From Neocallimastix lanati (nom. inval.) (lineage: Eukaryota; Neocallimastigomycota; Neocallimastigomycetes; Neocallimastigales; Neocallimastigaceae), in contig JACVTC010000012.1 in assembly GCA_016946835.1 (NCBI GenBank), positions 1,791,501-1,855,500 of the forward strand: a stretch of DNA of 64,000 nucleotides. Direction: 5' to 3'. The translations under genes were made by a program, and so were the position numbers. Positions 12,665-29,591 of the stretch are shown piece after piece. Under the pieces are notes generated by a model. That model saw only the letters and a program-made list of their open reading frames with translations. It made no database searches and was not told the DNA's origin. Every line of letters begins with the position of its first letter. The first letter of the stretch is position 1.

Positions 12665-13274
12665 TATAATTTAATATTTATATATTTAATTCTAAAAATA
12701 GTTTTTTTTCTTTTTTTTTTTTTTTAGTGTGATGAGATAATCTTAATTATGTCATTGTAAACCCAAGGCTTATATTTCAATTATTGATCATACGTATCAG
12801 ACTTGTTTTATTATATAATATATATTTTACAATTCCATTCCTTTTTTTTTTTTTTTTTTTCCATCCTCTCTTTCTTTCTTTTTTTTACTTATATATATAT
12901 GTATTTATTTATTTATTATTTTATTTATTATTTTTTATATTATTTATTTTTGAATTACAATATAGAAATAAATAATAAATAATAAAATCAGCACATAATA
13001 TAGTAAATATACTATATTATTCTAATATTATTAAAAGTATTATAATAAGTGTAAAAATTTTAATAAACTATTACATAGATCTTAATGGGAACAAACAAAA
13101 AGGATATGCCAAATGTAACAATTTAAACCAATTATTAATTTTATTATTATAAATAAAGTTAAAGTTTAAGATTATTATAATTGAAAAAAAAATAAATAAA
13201 TAAATAAATAAATTTTTTGAATTTGATTTGATTATATAATTTTTTATTCTATTGTTATTATTATTTCTCATTTC

Positions 13275-13858
13275 TCATTTCTTATTTATTATTTATTATT
13301 TATTATTTATTATTTGTTATTTATTATTTATTATTTATTATTTGTTATTTATTATTTATTATTTGTTATTTATTATTTATTATTTATTATTTATTATTTA
13401 TTATTTATTATTTATTATTTATTATTTATTATTTATTATTTATTATTTATTATTTATTATTTATTATTTATTATTTATTATTTATTATTTATTATTTATT
13501 ATTTATTATTTATTATTTATTATTTATTATTTATTATTTATTATTTATTATTTATTATTTATTATTTATTATTTATTATTTATTATTTATTATTTATTAT
13601 TTATTATTTATTATTTATTATTTATTATTTATTATTATTTATTATTATTTATTATTTATTATTATTTATTATTATTTATTATTTATTATTTATTATTATT
13701 TATTATTTATTATTATTTATTATTTATTATTATTTATTATTTATTATTATTTATTATTATTTATTATTTATTATTTATTATTTATTATTTATTATTTATT
13801 ATTTATTATTTATTATTTATTATTTATTATTTATTATTTATTATTTATTATTTATTAA
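13275..13858. repeat. Heptamer microsatellite (TTATTTA)n, about 580 bp
   Basis: Same unit as at 8.8-9.0 kb, longer and purer, with variants TATTTGT near the left end and interspersed TTATTATTTA decamers in the right third (about 13630-13770). The long open frames across it are artefacts of the repeat. Confidence 0.95.
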
Positions 13859-16800
13859 TTATTTTAGAAAAAAAAAAAAAGGGAAATAAATAATAAAATA
13901 AAAAATTGAAATAATAATATTGAATCAATGTATTTATTTATATGCTGCTCTATTTTAATTATTAATTGAAAGATATTTATTTTTTAAAATTTTCTTATAT
14001 TTATTATTTTTTATTTTGATTATTCAATTATTTAATAGCTTAAAATAAGTTGTTAAAATATAATTTATGAAATTATATATAATTAATACTAAAAAATATA
14101 AATAAACCATTATATCTCCTTTATTTTGATATTTCCTGTTTTGCTTTTATATATATATATATACTAAACTAATATTTTATAATTAAACAAAGAATTGCTA
14201 TTAATAAAAATAATGAAAATAATAGTAATAATAGTAGTAGCATTAAAATAAAATATATTAAATTGAAAAGTATACACACAAAAAAATAAAATAAAATAAA
14301 ATAAAAACTGTATTGTATGTATGATATACTTTGTAATATTAATTATTTTTAATATAATTTATTAATAAGTTTTTAGTAAATACGTTAATATTTTAAATAA
14401 AGTAATATTAATATAAAATAAAAATAAAAGTAAAAATAAAATAAAATAGAATGAAAAAAAAAAAAAAATTTGAAGTATTATTATTATTATTATCTTTTAA
14501 AGAAAATAAAAAGTACATCATATAAAATTATTTGTTTATAGGAAGTTACAATTATTAAAAGTTTTTAATACAAATTTAATATGAGAAATAAAAAAAAATT
14601 TTTTTTTTGTAATAATTATTAATGTATTACAACAAATATGTGCATTTTTCTATAAATTAAATTAATAATATTGTAATTTATTTAGAAAATAATTAATAAA
14701 TAGTAATATTTAACTATTAAATATATAATTATTAAAGCATAAAAATTGTAATAATTTTAATAATGATAATAATAAATATAAAATAATAATTAGAAAAATA
14801 ACACTTAATAAATTAGAGTAATAATAATACTAATCATAATAATGAAAATAAAATAATTATATAGAAAAATAGTAATAATATAAATAAAGGTAATAATAGT
14901 AATAATAGTAATAAAGCTAATAATAGTAATAATAATTGAATAATTAAAATCATAATAATTGCTATATTTGAAATAGTAATAAATATTTAGATAATGATTT
15001 AAAACAATACGACATATTATTTAATTAGAAGATTAGAAAGATATATCTAATTATTTAAATTTTTTATTAGTGATAAGTGCAGTTTAAGCAGTTAAATTTT
15101 AGGTAGAAAATAACAAAATATTTCAATTGTTTTAAATTAACTAATTTTTTTTTTTAAACAAATTAAATATTTTGTTTTTTATATTATAAATTTTACGGAT
15201 AAAAAAAAGAAAGAAAAAAAAGAATAATAGAAAAGAATAATAGAAATCTATTTATAAATGAATAGATATATGGATATATATTATTATTATTTTTTTCTTT
15301 TATTTTAATAAAATATTAAAATTTATTATTTTTAGAATTTTAAATATTGCAATGGATAAATTAGGTCTAAACGGATATAAATGATTTATTAATATAATAA
15401 TAAATGAACCATTAATCTTTCAATTCTTTTGAAAGAATTAATAATAATATTTAATATATCATTTCTATTTAAAAAAAAAAAAAAGTTAATTATAGTGTAT
15501 CTTTTATTCTCGATTGAAGAAAAAAAAAACTAAATAAATGAAATGAAATATAATAAATAAATATATAAATAATTATAATTATAATAAATTATATATTTTT
15601 AATAACCAATAATATTGTTCAATTCTTTATTTCTTTATAATTATTTTTTTTTTAATATATATATTTTTTTGTAATTTTTTTTTTTTTTTGATAAAACTTT
15701 AAATTATAATGTGGTTAACTAATTTAGCTTAACTTGAAAAATATTTTTTAATTATGTAATCAAAAACTAATACAAATTTGGTTTTAATTAAAATCTTTAA
15801 TAATTTTATTAGACTTTGATTTACAAATTATCCACTTTTTCTTTTATTCGATATATTGTAAACCTTAAAAAAGAAAAAAAAGAAAAAAAAATTATATATA
15901 ATTATACGTATAAAATATGAAAGATATAAAAGATATATTTAAAAAAATAAAAATTATATATTTTAAAGTTAATTATAGTACATTTTTTTAATATACTGTA
16001 ATATATATATAATTAAAATAATAGAAATAATATAAAATAAAAATAAAAAAAAAAAACTATAACTCATTTATATATAATGATAATATAAAAAAATCAAAAA
16101 ATTTTAAAAACTAAAAAAAAAAAAATAAATATATGATAATAACTTTAATTATTTTTTCTTTCTATGTATTGTTATATATTATTAAATAATTTATTAAATA
16201 TAAAAAGAAATCAATATATTTATATATATTTTAATTTATTATTGTTAAGCTAGAACTTGTATAGTGGAGTATTGCAAAATATATATAATAATATATTTTA
16301 TTTTCTATTGTTCCATATATTATCTTTATTAATGGACTAATATCTTGAAATGGTACTGCATATAAATTTAATCAATTGGTTTTAAATTAGCAAATTCAAA
16401 AATTCTGTTATATTTCATCATTTATTATATTTAACTACAATATATTGTGATATTATATTTTAATATACAACAAATATATTAATTTCTTTTTATCTATGAA
16501 ATAATTTTAATATATTTTATAAATAAAAAAAAAAAATTAATCATTAAAAGTAAAAGTCAAAAATATATAAACAAGAAAATTTTTCCTCATCTTCTTTTTT
16601 TTTTTTATTCTTTAATATCAATAATAAATAATATTTTATGATTTAATTCTAAATTTTTATTGTGAAATCAGTTTTATTTTATAATAGGAAAAGAATTATT
16701 TTTGAAGTAAGATTATTAAAAAATTTAAATAAGTGATTTATATTTATACCATCTCATAAACAAAAAAAAAAAAAAAAAAGAATTAAATATATTAAAATTT

Positions 16801-16948
16801 TAAATTACAAATTTAAAAAACTGAAAATAATATTTAGAAATTATAAAACAACCAAATAAAAAAGAAAAAAAAAAAGTAGAAAAAAAAACAAAATTTATAG
16901 TAATAATTTATAAAAAGTAATAAATATATAAAAATTAAAAAATTAAAG

Positions 16949-18328
16949 ATGTTAACTCAAATTAACCCAGCTACTTCTATTGACTTTCCTTTTGAAAAGG
17001 AACAAAAAATTGGAGAAATAACTTCAATTATCAACAGTGTTGATCCAAATTCTCAAAATAAGTTTGCTAAGCTTCCAAATAATCAAGAAATTATGATTAT
17101 TCCAGAATTTGAACTTGAATGTGGTTATGTTTTAAAGAATGCTCCTGTTGCTTACAAGACCTTAGGAAAGTTAAATGAGACAAGAGATAATGTTATTGTT
17201 ATTTGCCATGCTTTATCTGGCTCTTCCGATTTTGAAGATTGGTGGGGTGATTTAGTTGGTCCAGGTAAACCATTTGATTCAAATATTTTCTTTATTTTCT
17301 GTGGAAATGTTCTTGGTTCCCCATATGGAAGTGCTTCTCCAGTAACTATTAATCCAGATACTAAGAGAATATACGGTCCAGAGTTCCCATTAGCTACAGT
17401 TAGAGATGATGTTAAAATTCATCGTGCTGTTTTGGATAGATTAAATGTTAGAAGTGTTGAATATGTTATTGGTGGATCATTAGGAGGTATGCAAGCTTTA
17501 GAATGGACTTTCTTTGGTAGTGAATATGTTCACAATTTAGTTGCTATTGCTACTTGTGCTTCTCAATCTGCCTGGGGTATTTCTTGGCATGAAGCTCAAA
17601 GACAAGCTATTTTCAATGATCCAAATTATAATTATGGTTACTACACTGCCGATAATACTCCAGATGCTGGTTTATCTACTGCTAGAATGCAAGCTATGAT
17701 GACTTATAGAACTAGAAATTCTTTCCAATCTAGATTTGGTAGAAAGATTATGCAAACCGCAAATTCTGCTCGTCATGCAAATAATTTCATTAAACATAAT
17801 GAAGGTAATAAGAATATTAGATTAAATGATCCAGCTCAAAAGAAGCCATTACCACATACTTCATACAATAAAAAAACTATAATCGAACAACCAGTTGTAT
17901 ATTCCGCACAAAGTTATTTACGTTACCAAGGTGATAAATTTGTTAGCCGTTTCGATGCTAATTGTTATGTATCAATTACTAGAAAAGTTGATACTCACGA
18001 TATTTCAAGAGATAGAACTTCAACTATGGAAGAAGCTTTAGCAATGATTACACAACCAACTTTAGTTGTCGGTATTAAATCTGATGGTTTATTTACATCT
18101 AATGAAACTGAGGAAATTGCTAAGAATATTCCAAATTCACAATTAGAATGGATTGAATCTGATGATGGACATGATGCTTTCCTTTTAGAATTCAATCAAA
18201 TGCAAGATTTATTATTAAAATTTATGAAGGAAAAAACTCCACAATACAAGAACATTGGAATAATTACTGAAGATAATGAATATAAAAAACCAATGAAAGC
18301 TAGTTTATTTGGAGAATTTGAAGGTTAA
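16949..18328 (+). CDS. MET2: Homoserine O-acetyltransferase
   Basis: Cytosolic enzyme that transfers acetyl from acetyl-CoA to L-homoserine, giving O-acetylhomoserine for methionine synthesis by direct sulfhydrylation. The 459-residue single-exon frame is an alpha/beta-hydrolase of the MetX/Met2 family. HALSGSSD lies at residues 87-94, the nucleophile elbow GGSLGG at 175-180 puts the catalytic Ser at 177, and the rest of the triad is Asp379 in KSDGLF and His408 in DGHDAF. The helical lid contains EAQRQAI and the MMTYRT segment normal for the family. Start: the first Met follows an A-rich leader and precedes the conserved domain by about 45 residues, as in fungal Met2. Length is near the fungal norm. 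It is the only complete gene here without introns, while its neighbours have 2-18 exons. Codon use is A/T-ending like the neighbours. Identification is secure; substrate choice (acetyl rather than succinyl) is inferred from fungal orthologues. Confidence 0.95.
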   Translation: MLTQINPATSIDFPFEKEQKIGEITSIINSVDPNSQNKFAKLPNNQEIMIIPEFELECGYVLKNAPVAYKTLGKLNETRDNVIVICHALSGSSDFEDWWGDLVGPGKPFDSNIFFIFCGNVLGSPYGSASPVTINPDTKRIYGPEFPLATVRDDVKIHRAVLDRLNVRSVEYVIGGSLGGMQALEWTFFGSEYVHNLVAIATCASQSAWGISWHEAQRQAIFNDPNYNYGYYTADNTPDAGLSTARMQAMMTYRTRNSFQSRFGRKIMQTANSARHANNFIKHNEGNKNIRLNDPAQKKPLPHTSYNKKTIIEQPVVYSAQSYLRYQGDKFVSRFDANCYVSITRKVDTHDISRDRTSTMEEALAMITQPTLVVGIKSDGLFTSNETEEIAKNIPNSQLEWIESDDGHDAFLLEFNQMQDLLLKFMKEKTPQYKNIGIITEDNEYKKPMKASLFGEFEG

Positions 18329-19312
18329 GGCTTTTGAAAAAAGAAAGATCCTAACAAAAAAAAAATAAAAGAAAGTCTTATACCCGGTTTTAATAAACAA
18401 AATATAATTAAAATAAATCTCCATTTAGAACTATCTATTATAATCAACTATTTATTTAATTGTTAATTTATTCGTCTATTACATAATTATTCTTACAAAT
18501 AATTACTTAAATATATAATGTAGCTAAAACAAAATTGCAAACAAAAAAGCTTTTATATATTATTAAAAGTAATAAGAAACTTATTTAATAATTATTCAAA
18601 ATTTGAATTAAGTCATTTTATTTTAAAGAATTTAAATTAGATGTATATATAGAAAATTTCAAAAAAAAAAAATAATTAATAATAATAATTTTATAAAATA
18701 AAACAATAAAGTTTTTTTTTTAAAAAAAAAATAAAAAAAAAAAAAAATAAAAAAAAATGAAACATTTTAAATTTGAGATATAATTTTTATTTTAAATATT
18801 AATCATTTTTGTTTTAAATATTAAAAGTTAATAAAATGTTTAAAATATTTTTTAAAAAAAAAATAAATAATAAAAAAAAGAAATTAATAAAAAATAGCTT
18901 GTGTTAAAATATTTATTAGTGTTATTGTAAAATTTATTTTGAAGGTAAATTAATAAACTACTGAGTAATAGAAATATAAATAAACTAAATTATTTGTTTT
19001 AAAAGTATACAATGAATAATTTATCACAAAATGAATTGTTATTATTAATTTATGTTGTTTATTTAGTTAGTATATATGAAAGAACCAAATAATAATAATA
19101 AAAAAAAAATAATTGTGGATTATCTGTAATTAATGATTTATAAATATATCCTTCTAAATTTTTATTTTATTACCCACGTTTTATAAGTTAAAGTAGCATG
19201 GCTAAAAACTCAGTATAACCATTGGATTGAAATAACTAATAGAATAATTTAAAATTAAAATAAAAAATAAAATAAAATAAAAATAAAGGTAAATTATTAT
19301 AGTTTTTTTTTT

Positions 19313-19348
<36 letters not shown>

Positions 19349-19824
19349 TAAATGAATCTTTTCTCATCTTTATTTCCCACGTTTTATATATATATATATA
19401 AGTTTAAATATTATGTATTATATAAAAAGATTCATTCTATTGGAATTATAATCAAGCCATAATTAAAAAATAATAATAATAATATAAATCAAAAAAGAAA
19501 GAAAAAAAAAAAAAAAATAAAAAAAAAAAAAAGAGATTAAATTAAAAAGTAAAAACATTATTAAATTGAAACATAAATTTAAATTAAAAAATTAAAATAA
19601 TTAAAAATTAAATTGAAAAAACGAAAAAAGTTAAATTAATAAAAACAAAAAAAAATAATAATAATAAATAATAATAATGATAAATAAATTTTTTTTTATT
19701 TATGCCATGTTTTTATTGTTGTATTATTGAACCAATAGGCTTTTAACTATATCATATATATTTTTTTATTTTTTCATTTTTTTTTTTTTATTTATTTATT
19801 TTTTTGTTTGTTTGTTTTTGTTTG

Positions 19825-20025
<201 letters not shown>

Positions 20026-20480
20026 GTAGTAATAAATAGTACAAAATTCTTTTTTTAATTATATTATTTTTATCATTATTATTATTATTTATTATTTATT
20101 ATTTATTATTATTATAATTATTATTGTTATTATTATGTTATTATTATTATTGTTGTTGTTGTTGTTGTAGAAATAAATAGTACAAAATTCCACTTACAAT
20201 TATAATATTTTTTTTTTAAAAATTTTTTATTTGTATTTTATTTGTATATTTTTCCCTTTCTTAATGAAAATTTTATCACTGAATATAACTACATTTTTGA
20301 TTCTATGGAGAAATAAAAACATTAAAAAAAAAAAAAAAAAAAATTTTTTTTTCTTAAAAAAATCAGAATTAAATATTTTCTATAAAGCGTTGGATTAATT
20401 GAATTTCATAAAATTAAAACTAAACAGTAATATAGAAACTTTCCTTAATTATTTTATTTTTTATTTTTATTTTTTTTTTT

Positions 20481-20519
<39 letters not shown>

Positions 20520-20789
20520 GAAATTTGTTTTTATATGTATAAATTTTTATAAAAATTAAGAGTGTCAGCATTATATTGCTGTGGTAAAGAAAAAAAAAAT
20601 TTTTTCATTCCTAGTTCTACTAAATTCATTCATTCATTTATATACATAGTGTAATGATCCACTTTTTTTTTTTTTTTTATAATGAATTAAGAATTAAGTG
20701 AAATTGAATTTCATGATAATAATTTCTTTGATATAAAAGAAAAAATTTAATAGATATCACCACATTTATCTTATTTACAAATAACACTT

Positions 20790-20823
<34 letters not shown>

Positions 20824-21236
20824 TACGCTTCATTAATAATATGTTTTTAATTGATAAACATAAAAATCATAATTTACTTTAAAAATACTTTTATATCCAT
20901 TTTTAATTTTAATTATAAATAATTCTTATATAAAATTTTTCATTTATTAATATTTAAAGTATTTCAAATAAATTTATATATTTGTTAATATGTACACCAT
21001 ATCATTAATTCTAAAATAAATAATTTATATTTAATAATAACAATAATAATAACTATATTTATATATATATTCAGTATATGAAGATATATTTGATATTATA
21101 TATACTAATTGGTAAAATGAATAGAGAAAAAAAAAAAAATAAATAAATTAAAAAGAAGAATAAAAAGAATAAAGTTCATACTAAATAAGAAATTATATTA
21201 AAAGATTAAAATTTAAACATTTATAATTAAAAAAAA

Positions 21237-21276
<40 letters not shown>

Positions 21277-21551
21277 CTAATAAAAGTTTTAATAAGAATC
21301 TATCAATGAAATTAAGTTATAATCATAATAATAATAATAATAACAATGAAATAAGAAAAAAAAATGTTCAAATATAAAAAAAAAAAAATAAAATAAAAAA
21401 AAAAAAATAAAAATTAATATTTAAATATAAATATAATAATAATAGTAACAATAATAATAATAAATAAAATAAAAAATAAAAATAAATTAAAAATAAAAAT
21501 TAGAATATGAATAAAAAAACACCTTTCATATATATATATATGTTTATATTT

Positions 21552-21672
21552 ATTATTTAGTATTTAGTATTTATTATTTAGTATTTAGTATTTCTTATTT
21601 AGTATTTAGTATTTAGTATTTAGTATTTAGTATTTAGTATTTCTATTTATTATTTAGTATTTAGTATTTATA
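21552..21672. repeat. Heptamer microsatellite (TATTTAG)n
   Basis: About 17 copies of the seven-base unit TATTTAG, with some TATTTAT and TATTTCT variants, lying just past the CTU2 stop codon. It differs by one base from the heptamer arrays at 8.8 and 13.3 kb. Confidence 0.9.
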
Positions 21673-21682
21673 TTAGATTTCT

Positions 21683-24699
<3,017 letters not shown>

Positions 24700-24943
24700 A
24701 TTTTCTTTATTCAATAAAAAAAATTAATAAAATTTTATATATATAAAAAAAAAATTTTTTTTATTTTTACAATTAATATTATTATTAACTTTTCTGATTA
24801 AAAAAAAAATTAAAAAAAAAAAAATACAAAAATAAAAAAAAAAAATGAATTTAAAAATTTCGATTTAAACCAATCATGTTTCCAATATTAATTATAAATA
24901 TTTTATTAATAATTATTAATCTTTTATAGTTATTTTTTTTTCA

Positions 24944-25050
<107 letters not shown>

Positions 25051-25070
25051 CATTATTAACTATTACAAAA

Positions 25071-26010
25071 TAATATATTATTTGTCCAAATTAAACATAA
25101 TACTTTTTTAAATAGTAATATGAATTAAAACGTAATATTTAAAATATAGTATTTAAATAAATTCAGAAAAAAAAAAGTTCATATGCAATGAACCACATTT
25201 CCTTATGGATTAGGATTTGAATTGACTATCTGAAAGAAATTATGGTCTTCTCCTTCAGAGGTATTGATCCTGCTAACCTATCTTAACTGCATCTTCAGCG
25301 TTAACGCTCCTGGTTAGTTTACGTTTATACTTTCAGGAAAAAGCAATCCTTGTTGAGTACTAGCCCTAGGTATAATTTCTGTAAAGAGAGCTACATATCG
25401 CACCAAGAATGGCGATTTTGAATAATCACCAGAAATGATTTGGTTCTTAAACAAAACATCCCATTCCTTTTTTTTTTTTTTTTTATATATAATTTTAAAT
25501 CAATAATCAAAAAATTAATAAATAGACCACAAAATTGTAAAAAAAGAAAAAAAAAAAATTTAACATATTTCTTTTTTTTTTAAATACTTTGTTTCAAAAT
25601 GATTTAATTTTATTTTAATGAACCGTTATTATTTTTCATTAAAATATTTCATTAATATATATTAAACTTAATGAATTATCCAAATATATATATATATAAG
25701 TTTAATTTTTTTTTTTTAATTTATTTTTTTTTTATGGTCGTAATTATTGCGAACTTTATTTGTTTATTTATTTATTAATTAAATGAATATTTAAAAAAAA
25801 AAATAAATAATAAATAAATTAAAAAAAAAAAAAAATTAAATAAAAACACTATCACACAATTAATAATATTATATATATATATTATTTGTCCAAATTGAAC
25901 ATAATACTTTTTTAAATAGAAATAGTAATGTGAATTAAAAAATAATATTTAAAATAAATTGTATAAATAAATTCAGAAAAAAAAAAAGTTCATAAACAAT
26001 GAACCTCACC
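25071..26010. repeat. Direct repeat pair of ~130 bp (25071-25197 and 25877-26010)
   Basis: Both copies run from ATATTATTTGTCCAAATT through CATAATACTTTTTTAAATAG and AATAAATTCAGAAAAA to a short inverted repeat GTTCAT-5 nt-ATGAACC. They differ by scattered substitutions and small indels. Only the left copy is followed by the higher-GC relic at 25195-25470. The pair may be dispersed repeat copies or the remains of an element's ends. Confidence 0.75.
25195..25470 (-). pseudogene. Unidentified coding-like relic
   Basis: About 275 bp of markedly lower A+T than anything around. On the minus strand a 50-codon open stretch (about 25470-25321) starts EWDVLFKNQIISGDY and ends LLFPESINVN before a stop. 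A further stretch near 25300-25230, in a frame with stops, includes SIPLKEKTIISF. The right side ends in a T-run and the left side ends exactly at the direct repeat. I do not recognise the family. It could be a fragment of a cellular gene or of a transposon. Confidence 0.4.
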
Positions 26011-26645
26011 TTCAGATAATAAGTTTTTTTGTTTTTTTTTAATAATTTTTATTTTTTTATTTTTTTTTTTTATTTTTTTTTTATATTATTATTATTATTA
26101 TTTTCAATTTCTATGATAAATAAAGAAAAAAATATATATATATATCTTCTTTATATATATAATTATTAAATTATTTATTAAAATGGTTATTTTTATTTAT
26201 TAACTTATTTATTATTAATGCTTATTATTTAGTACTTATTATTATTATTATTATTTATTTTTATTTTTATTTTATTTTTTTTTTTTTTATTTTTTTGTAT
26301 TCGTATTTGCTATATTCATTTTTTTTAATATCTTTCACTATTTATATATTATTATAAATCATTAATTAATTATATATATATATATATTTTATTTTATTTT
26401 TTATATATGTGCATTTATATGTAAAGTTTAAGACCTGAGTTTTTAAATAAATAATTATTATTAATTAAATTATTAATCATTTTAAATTAAATAATGAAAT
26501 TATATATATTTATATATATTTATATATATATATGAAAAAAAAAAAAAAAAAAAGTTTAGAAATATTTTTTTTAGGAACTTTTTTTTTTTTTTCCTCTTAG
26601 TATGTATATCGGTTTATAAATGATCACTATCAATATTTATTTAAT

Positions 26646-29018
26646 TTACATTTGTGGTGGTTGTTGTGGATCTTGTTGATTTTTCTTAATTTCTATTCTA
26701 TCATCAATACGAAGGATAGCAATAGCGGCTTCAGTTGCTGACTTTAATGACTTAATTTTTGACATGGCTGGTTCTAAAACACCAGCCTTCATATTATCTC
26801 TTATTTCACCCTTAATTAAATCTAAACCAGTCCTGTTAAATATATAATTATTAAATTAGATTGTTTTAATAATACATTATATTAATATCATAAACATTTT
26901 TTTTAACACATTTCAATATTATTAATTATATATTATTAATGTAAAAACGTTGATATAATAAATGTAATAGTTTAAATTAAAATTAATAACATTAATATTT
27001 ACATTATGAATATATTTTTTAAAATTGAAAAATATATAATGTATATAGTAATATTATTAAAAAAAAATAGTATTTTATAATTAAAACTTACCACTTTAAT
27101 AATTTCTTTGGACTATCTGGTTCAGCATTTTGAGCAGCATTATGATAAGCACGAAGCTTAGCAACTAATTCAGTTGAATCCTTAGCAGCGTTAACAGCTA
27201 AAGTCTTTGGAATAACTAATAAAGCATTAGCAAATTCAGCGATAGCCAATTGTTCACGAGAGCCCTATTGCAAAAAAAAATAAATATAAATATATTTAAA
27301 TTTAGTACTACTATAATTAAAATATTCTACTTTACTTTAAATGTATATATATGTATATATTTTACTTACTAAAGTATGAGCAAAGTTTTCTAAGTAAATA
27401 GATAAAGCAGCTTCAACAGCACCACCACCTGGAACTACAGCATTGCTTTCTAAAGTACGCTTGACGGCACATAAAATATCGTGCATAGATCTTTCCATTT
27501 CATCTAACATATAATCATTAGCACCACGTAAAATAATAGAAGTTGAAGCATGAGCTTTAGTTCCCTTAACGAGAATACATTCATCATCGGAAATACGTTC
27601 TTGAACAACTTCATCAGCATAACCTAAGTATGATGGATCGAAAGTTTCTTCACCTTCTAAATTAGCTAAGGTAGAAAGGAAGGTAGCTATTTTTTTTTTT
27701 TTTTTTAATTTATTTTTTTATTATGATAAATTATAAATTATATAATTACAACAAAAAAATTAATTTATGATTTATCATTTTATTATGAATATTAATGTTT
27801 TTTAAAATTAGGATTAATAATTAAATATTTATTTATTTTTTTTATACATATATATATTTTAAATAATTTTATTTAAACTAAAACTTTTAATTTCTATAAA
27901 AAATAAAGCACTTGTAATTTTACTTTTTAAAATAATAATATTATTTTATAAATTATAAATTACCTCCAGTAGCCTTAGCGACTCTACGCATATCTTCCTT
28001 TTTAACTCTTCTAACAGCCATAGCACCTGCTTCAACAAATAGCTTTAAACAAAGATCATCAATACCCTTAGTAGTTAAAACTACATTAGCACCAGCATCA
28101 AGAATTTTCTTAATTCTTTCAGTAGTAATCTCAATTTCTCTTTATAATATTAATTAAAATATATAAAATTTTTATTAATAAAAAAAAATTGTTATTTTAT
28201 TTGATTAATTTGTTCTTTTTTACTATTAACAAATTTAATATAAATCTTAAATATACCTCTTTCTAACAGCTTCTAACTTATCTGGATCGTCAATAACGAT
28301 ATTAACACCTAAACTCATTCTAGCTTTTTGTAAGTTAATATCTAAACAAGCAATTTTAGCATTTGTAATTTTTGTTTTCATAGCTTGGGAAGCAACAGTG
28401 CAGTTAATAGCGTAACCATTAATGTGCATACTTTCCCTTGATGATTTACCATGAGCCTTTAAAATATTAATAGCCTTAATTGGATATTTAAAGTTTGACT
28501 TTATTCCTGGAACTTTAACAGCTTGGACTGCGTCAACAGCCATAGCTGAGAAAAAGTCTGAATCACTATTTTTAATATCATAAAATAAAATTAAAATTAA
28601 TTAAAAAAATATTAATAATAATAATAATAATAATAAGACTAAAAATTGTTAAAAAAAAATTACTTACGATCCAAGAATCTTTGATGACATACTAGTCTTA
28701 GCAACATTAATTAAACACTCTCTACCTAATTGATCAACCTTAGTAGCCATTTGTTCTGCTATAAACTTACAGGCTTCCTTACAAGCTAATCGGTAACCAG
28801 TAATAATAGTGGTTGGATGAATTTTATTCTTAACTAATTCATTAGCTCTTTTTAAAAGTTCAGCTGCAATAATAACAACAGAAGTAGTACCATCACCAAC
28901 TTCTTTATCTTGTTGTTCAGCTAATTCAACAAGAACACGAGCAGCTGGGTGTTCAACTTCCAATAATTTTAAAATAGTAGCACCATCATTAGAAATGGTA
29001 ACATCCTAAATAATTTTT

Positions 29019-29050
<32 letters not shown>

Positions 29051-29591
29051 CATCAATACCTATTTTAAAATAATCTTTTTTTTACTTTTCATTTTATTTC
29101 ATTGTCATCTTTACTATCAAATCCTTCTTGTTATACATTTTATGATATAATATTCATATTATCTTGTATATTAATTCAAAAGATCTTTAAATATCCATAA
29201 AATTTTACTTTAACACTATATTCAATCTTACTAATCTATTCAATAATTATTACAACAGATATATATATTGTAACAATAGAATATATTTAATTGTTTTTAT
29301 TTTAAACTTACACCAATATCATCTACCAACATCTTATCTAAACCAACTGGACCTAATGAAGTCTTAACAATATTGGCAATAGAAACAGCAGCAAGAACTT
29401 TTATTACATGTTAAATTATTATTTACATTAATTATATAATTTAAAAGGTTAATATAATCCTTTAATTTTATATTGTATTTTTTTTCCATTAAAAAATGAA
29501 AATCCTCTGTACCATTTTGTGATCTAACATCTTGTCCTGAAGTTCTTTGACCGCCAATGGCTAATGATTGATTTGTACGTTCAGCTTGCAT
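26646..29591 (-). CDS. CCT1: T-complex protein 1 subunit alpha (CCT chaperonin)
   Basis: Alpha subunit of the eight-member cytosolic chaperonin CCT/TRiC, which folds actin, tubulin and other proteins with ATP. Eight exons join in frame: 29591-29513, 29397-29312, 29005-28668, 28565-28257, 28139-27964, 27686-27370, 27264-27092, 26832-26646, for 554 residues, essentially the length of the human and yeast proteins. Visible signatures are KTSLGPVGLDKMLVDD and ISNDGATILKLL near the N-terminus, the nucleotide-site GDGTTSVV, the alpha-specific KIHPTTIITGYRLACKEA, AKTSMSSKILG, INILKAHGKSSRESM, VVPGGGAVEAALS and LRIDDRIEI. The tail is Gln/Pro-rich (DPQQPPQM) instead of the usual acidic end. All introns are GT-AG; intron 1 uses the unusual donor GTACAG. 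Divergent from the UGO1-like gene across a 1.5-kb spacer. Identification is certain. Confidence 0.97.

Larger units (their letters stand above)
4435..16948. other. 12.5-kb gene desert of AT-rich repeats
   Basis: No exon with normal amino-acid composition was found on either strand. The stretch consists of A/T homopolymers up to about 50 nt, AT dinucleotide runs, (TTA)n and heptamer arrays, and several diverged repeat families listed separately. The few long open frames here are translations of simple repeats. The last few hundred bases must include the MET2 promoter, but no recognisable element beyond poly-A/T tracts is visible. Confidence 0.7.

Noticed and set aside
13252-13893. Two overlapping open frames of about 200 codons
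   Set aside because: Same heptamer repeat artefact; stops are simply absent from the repeat in these frames.
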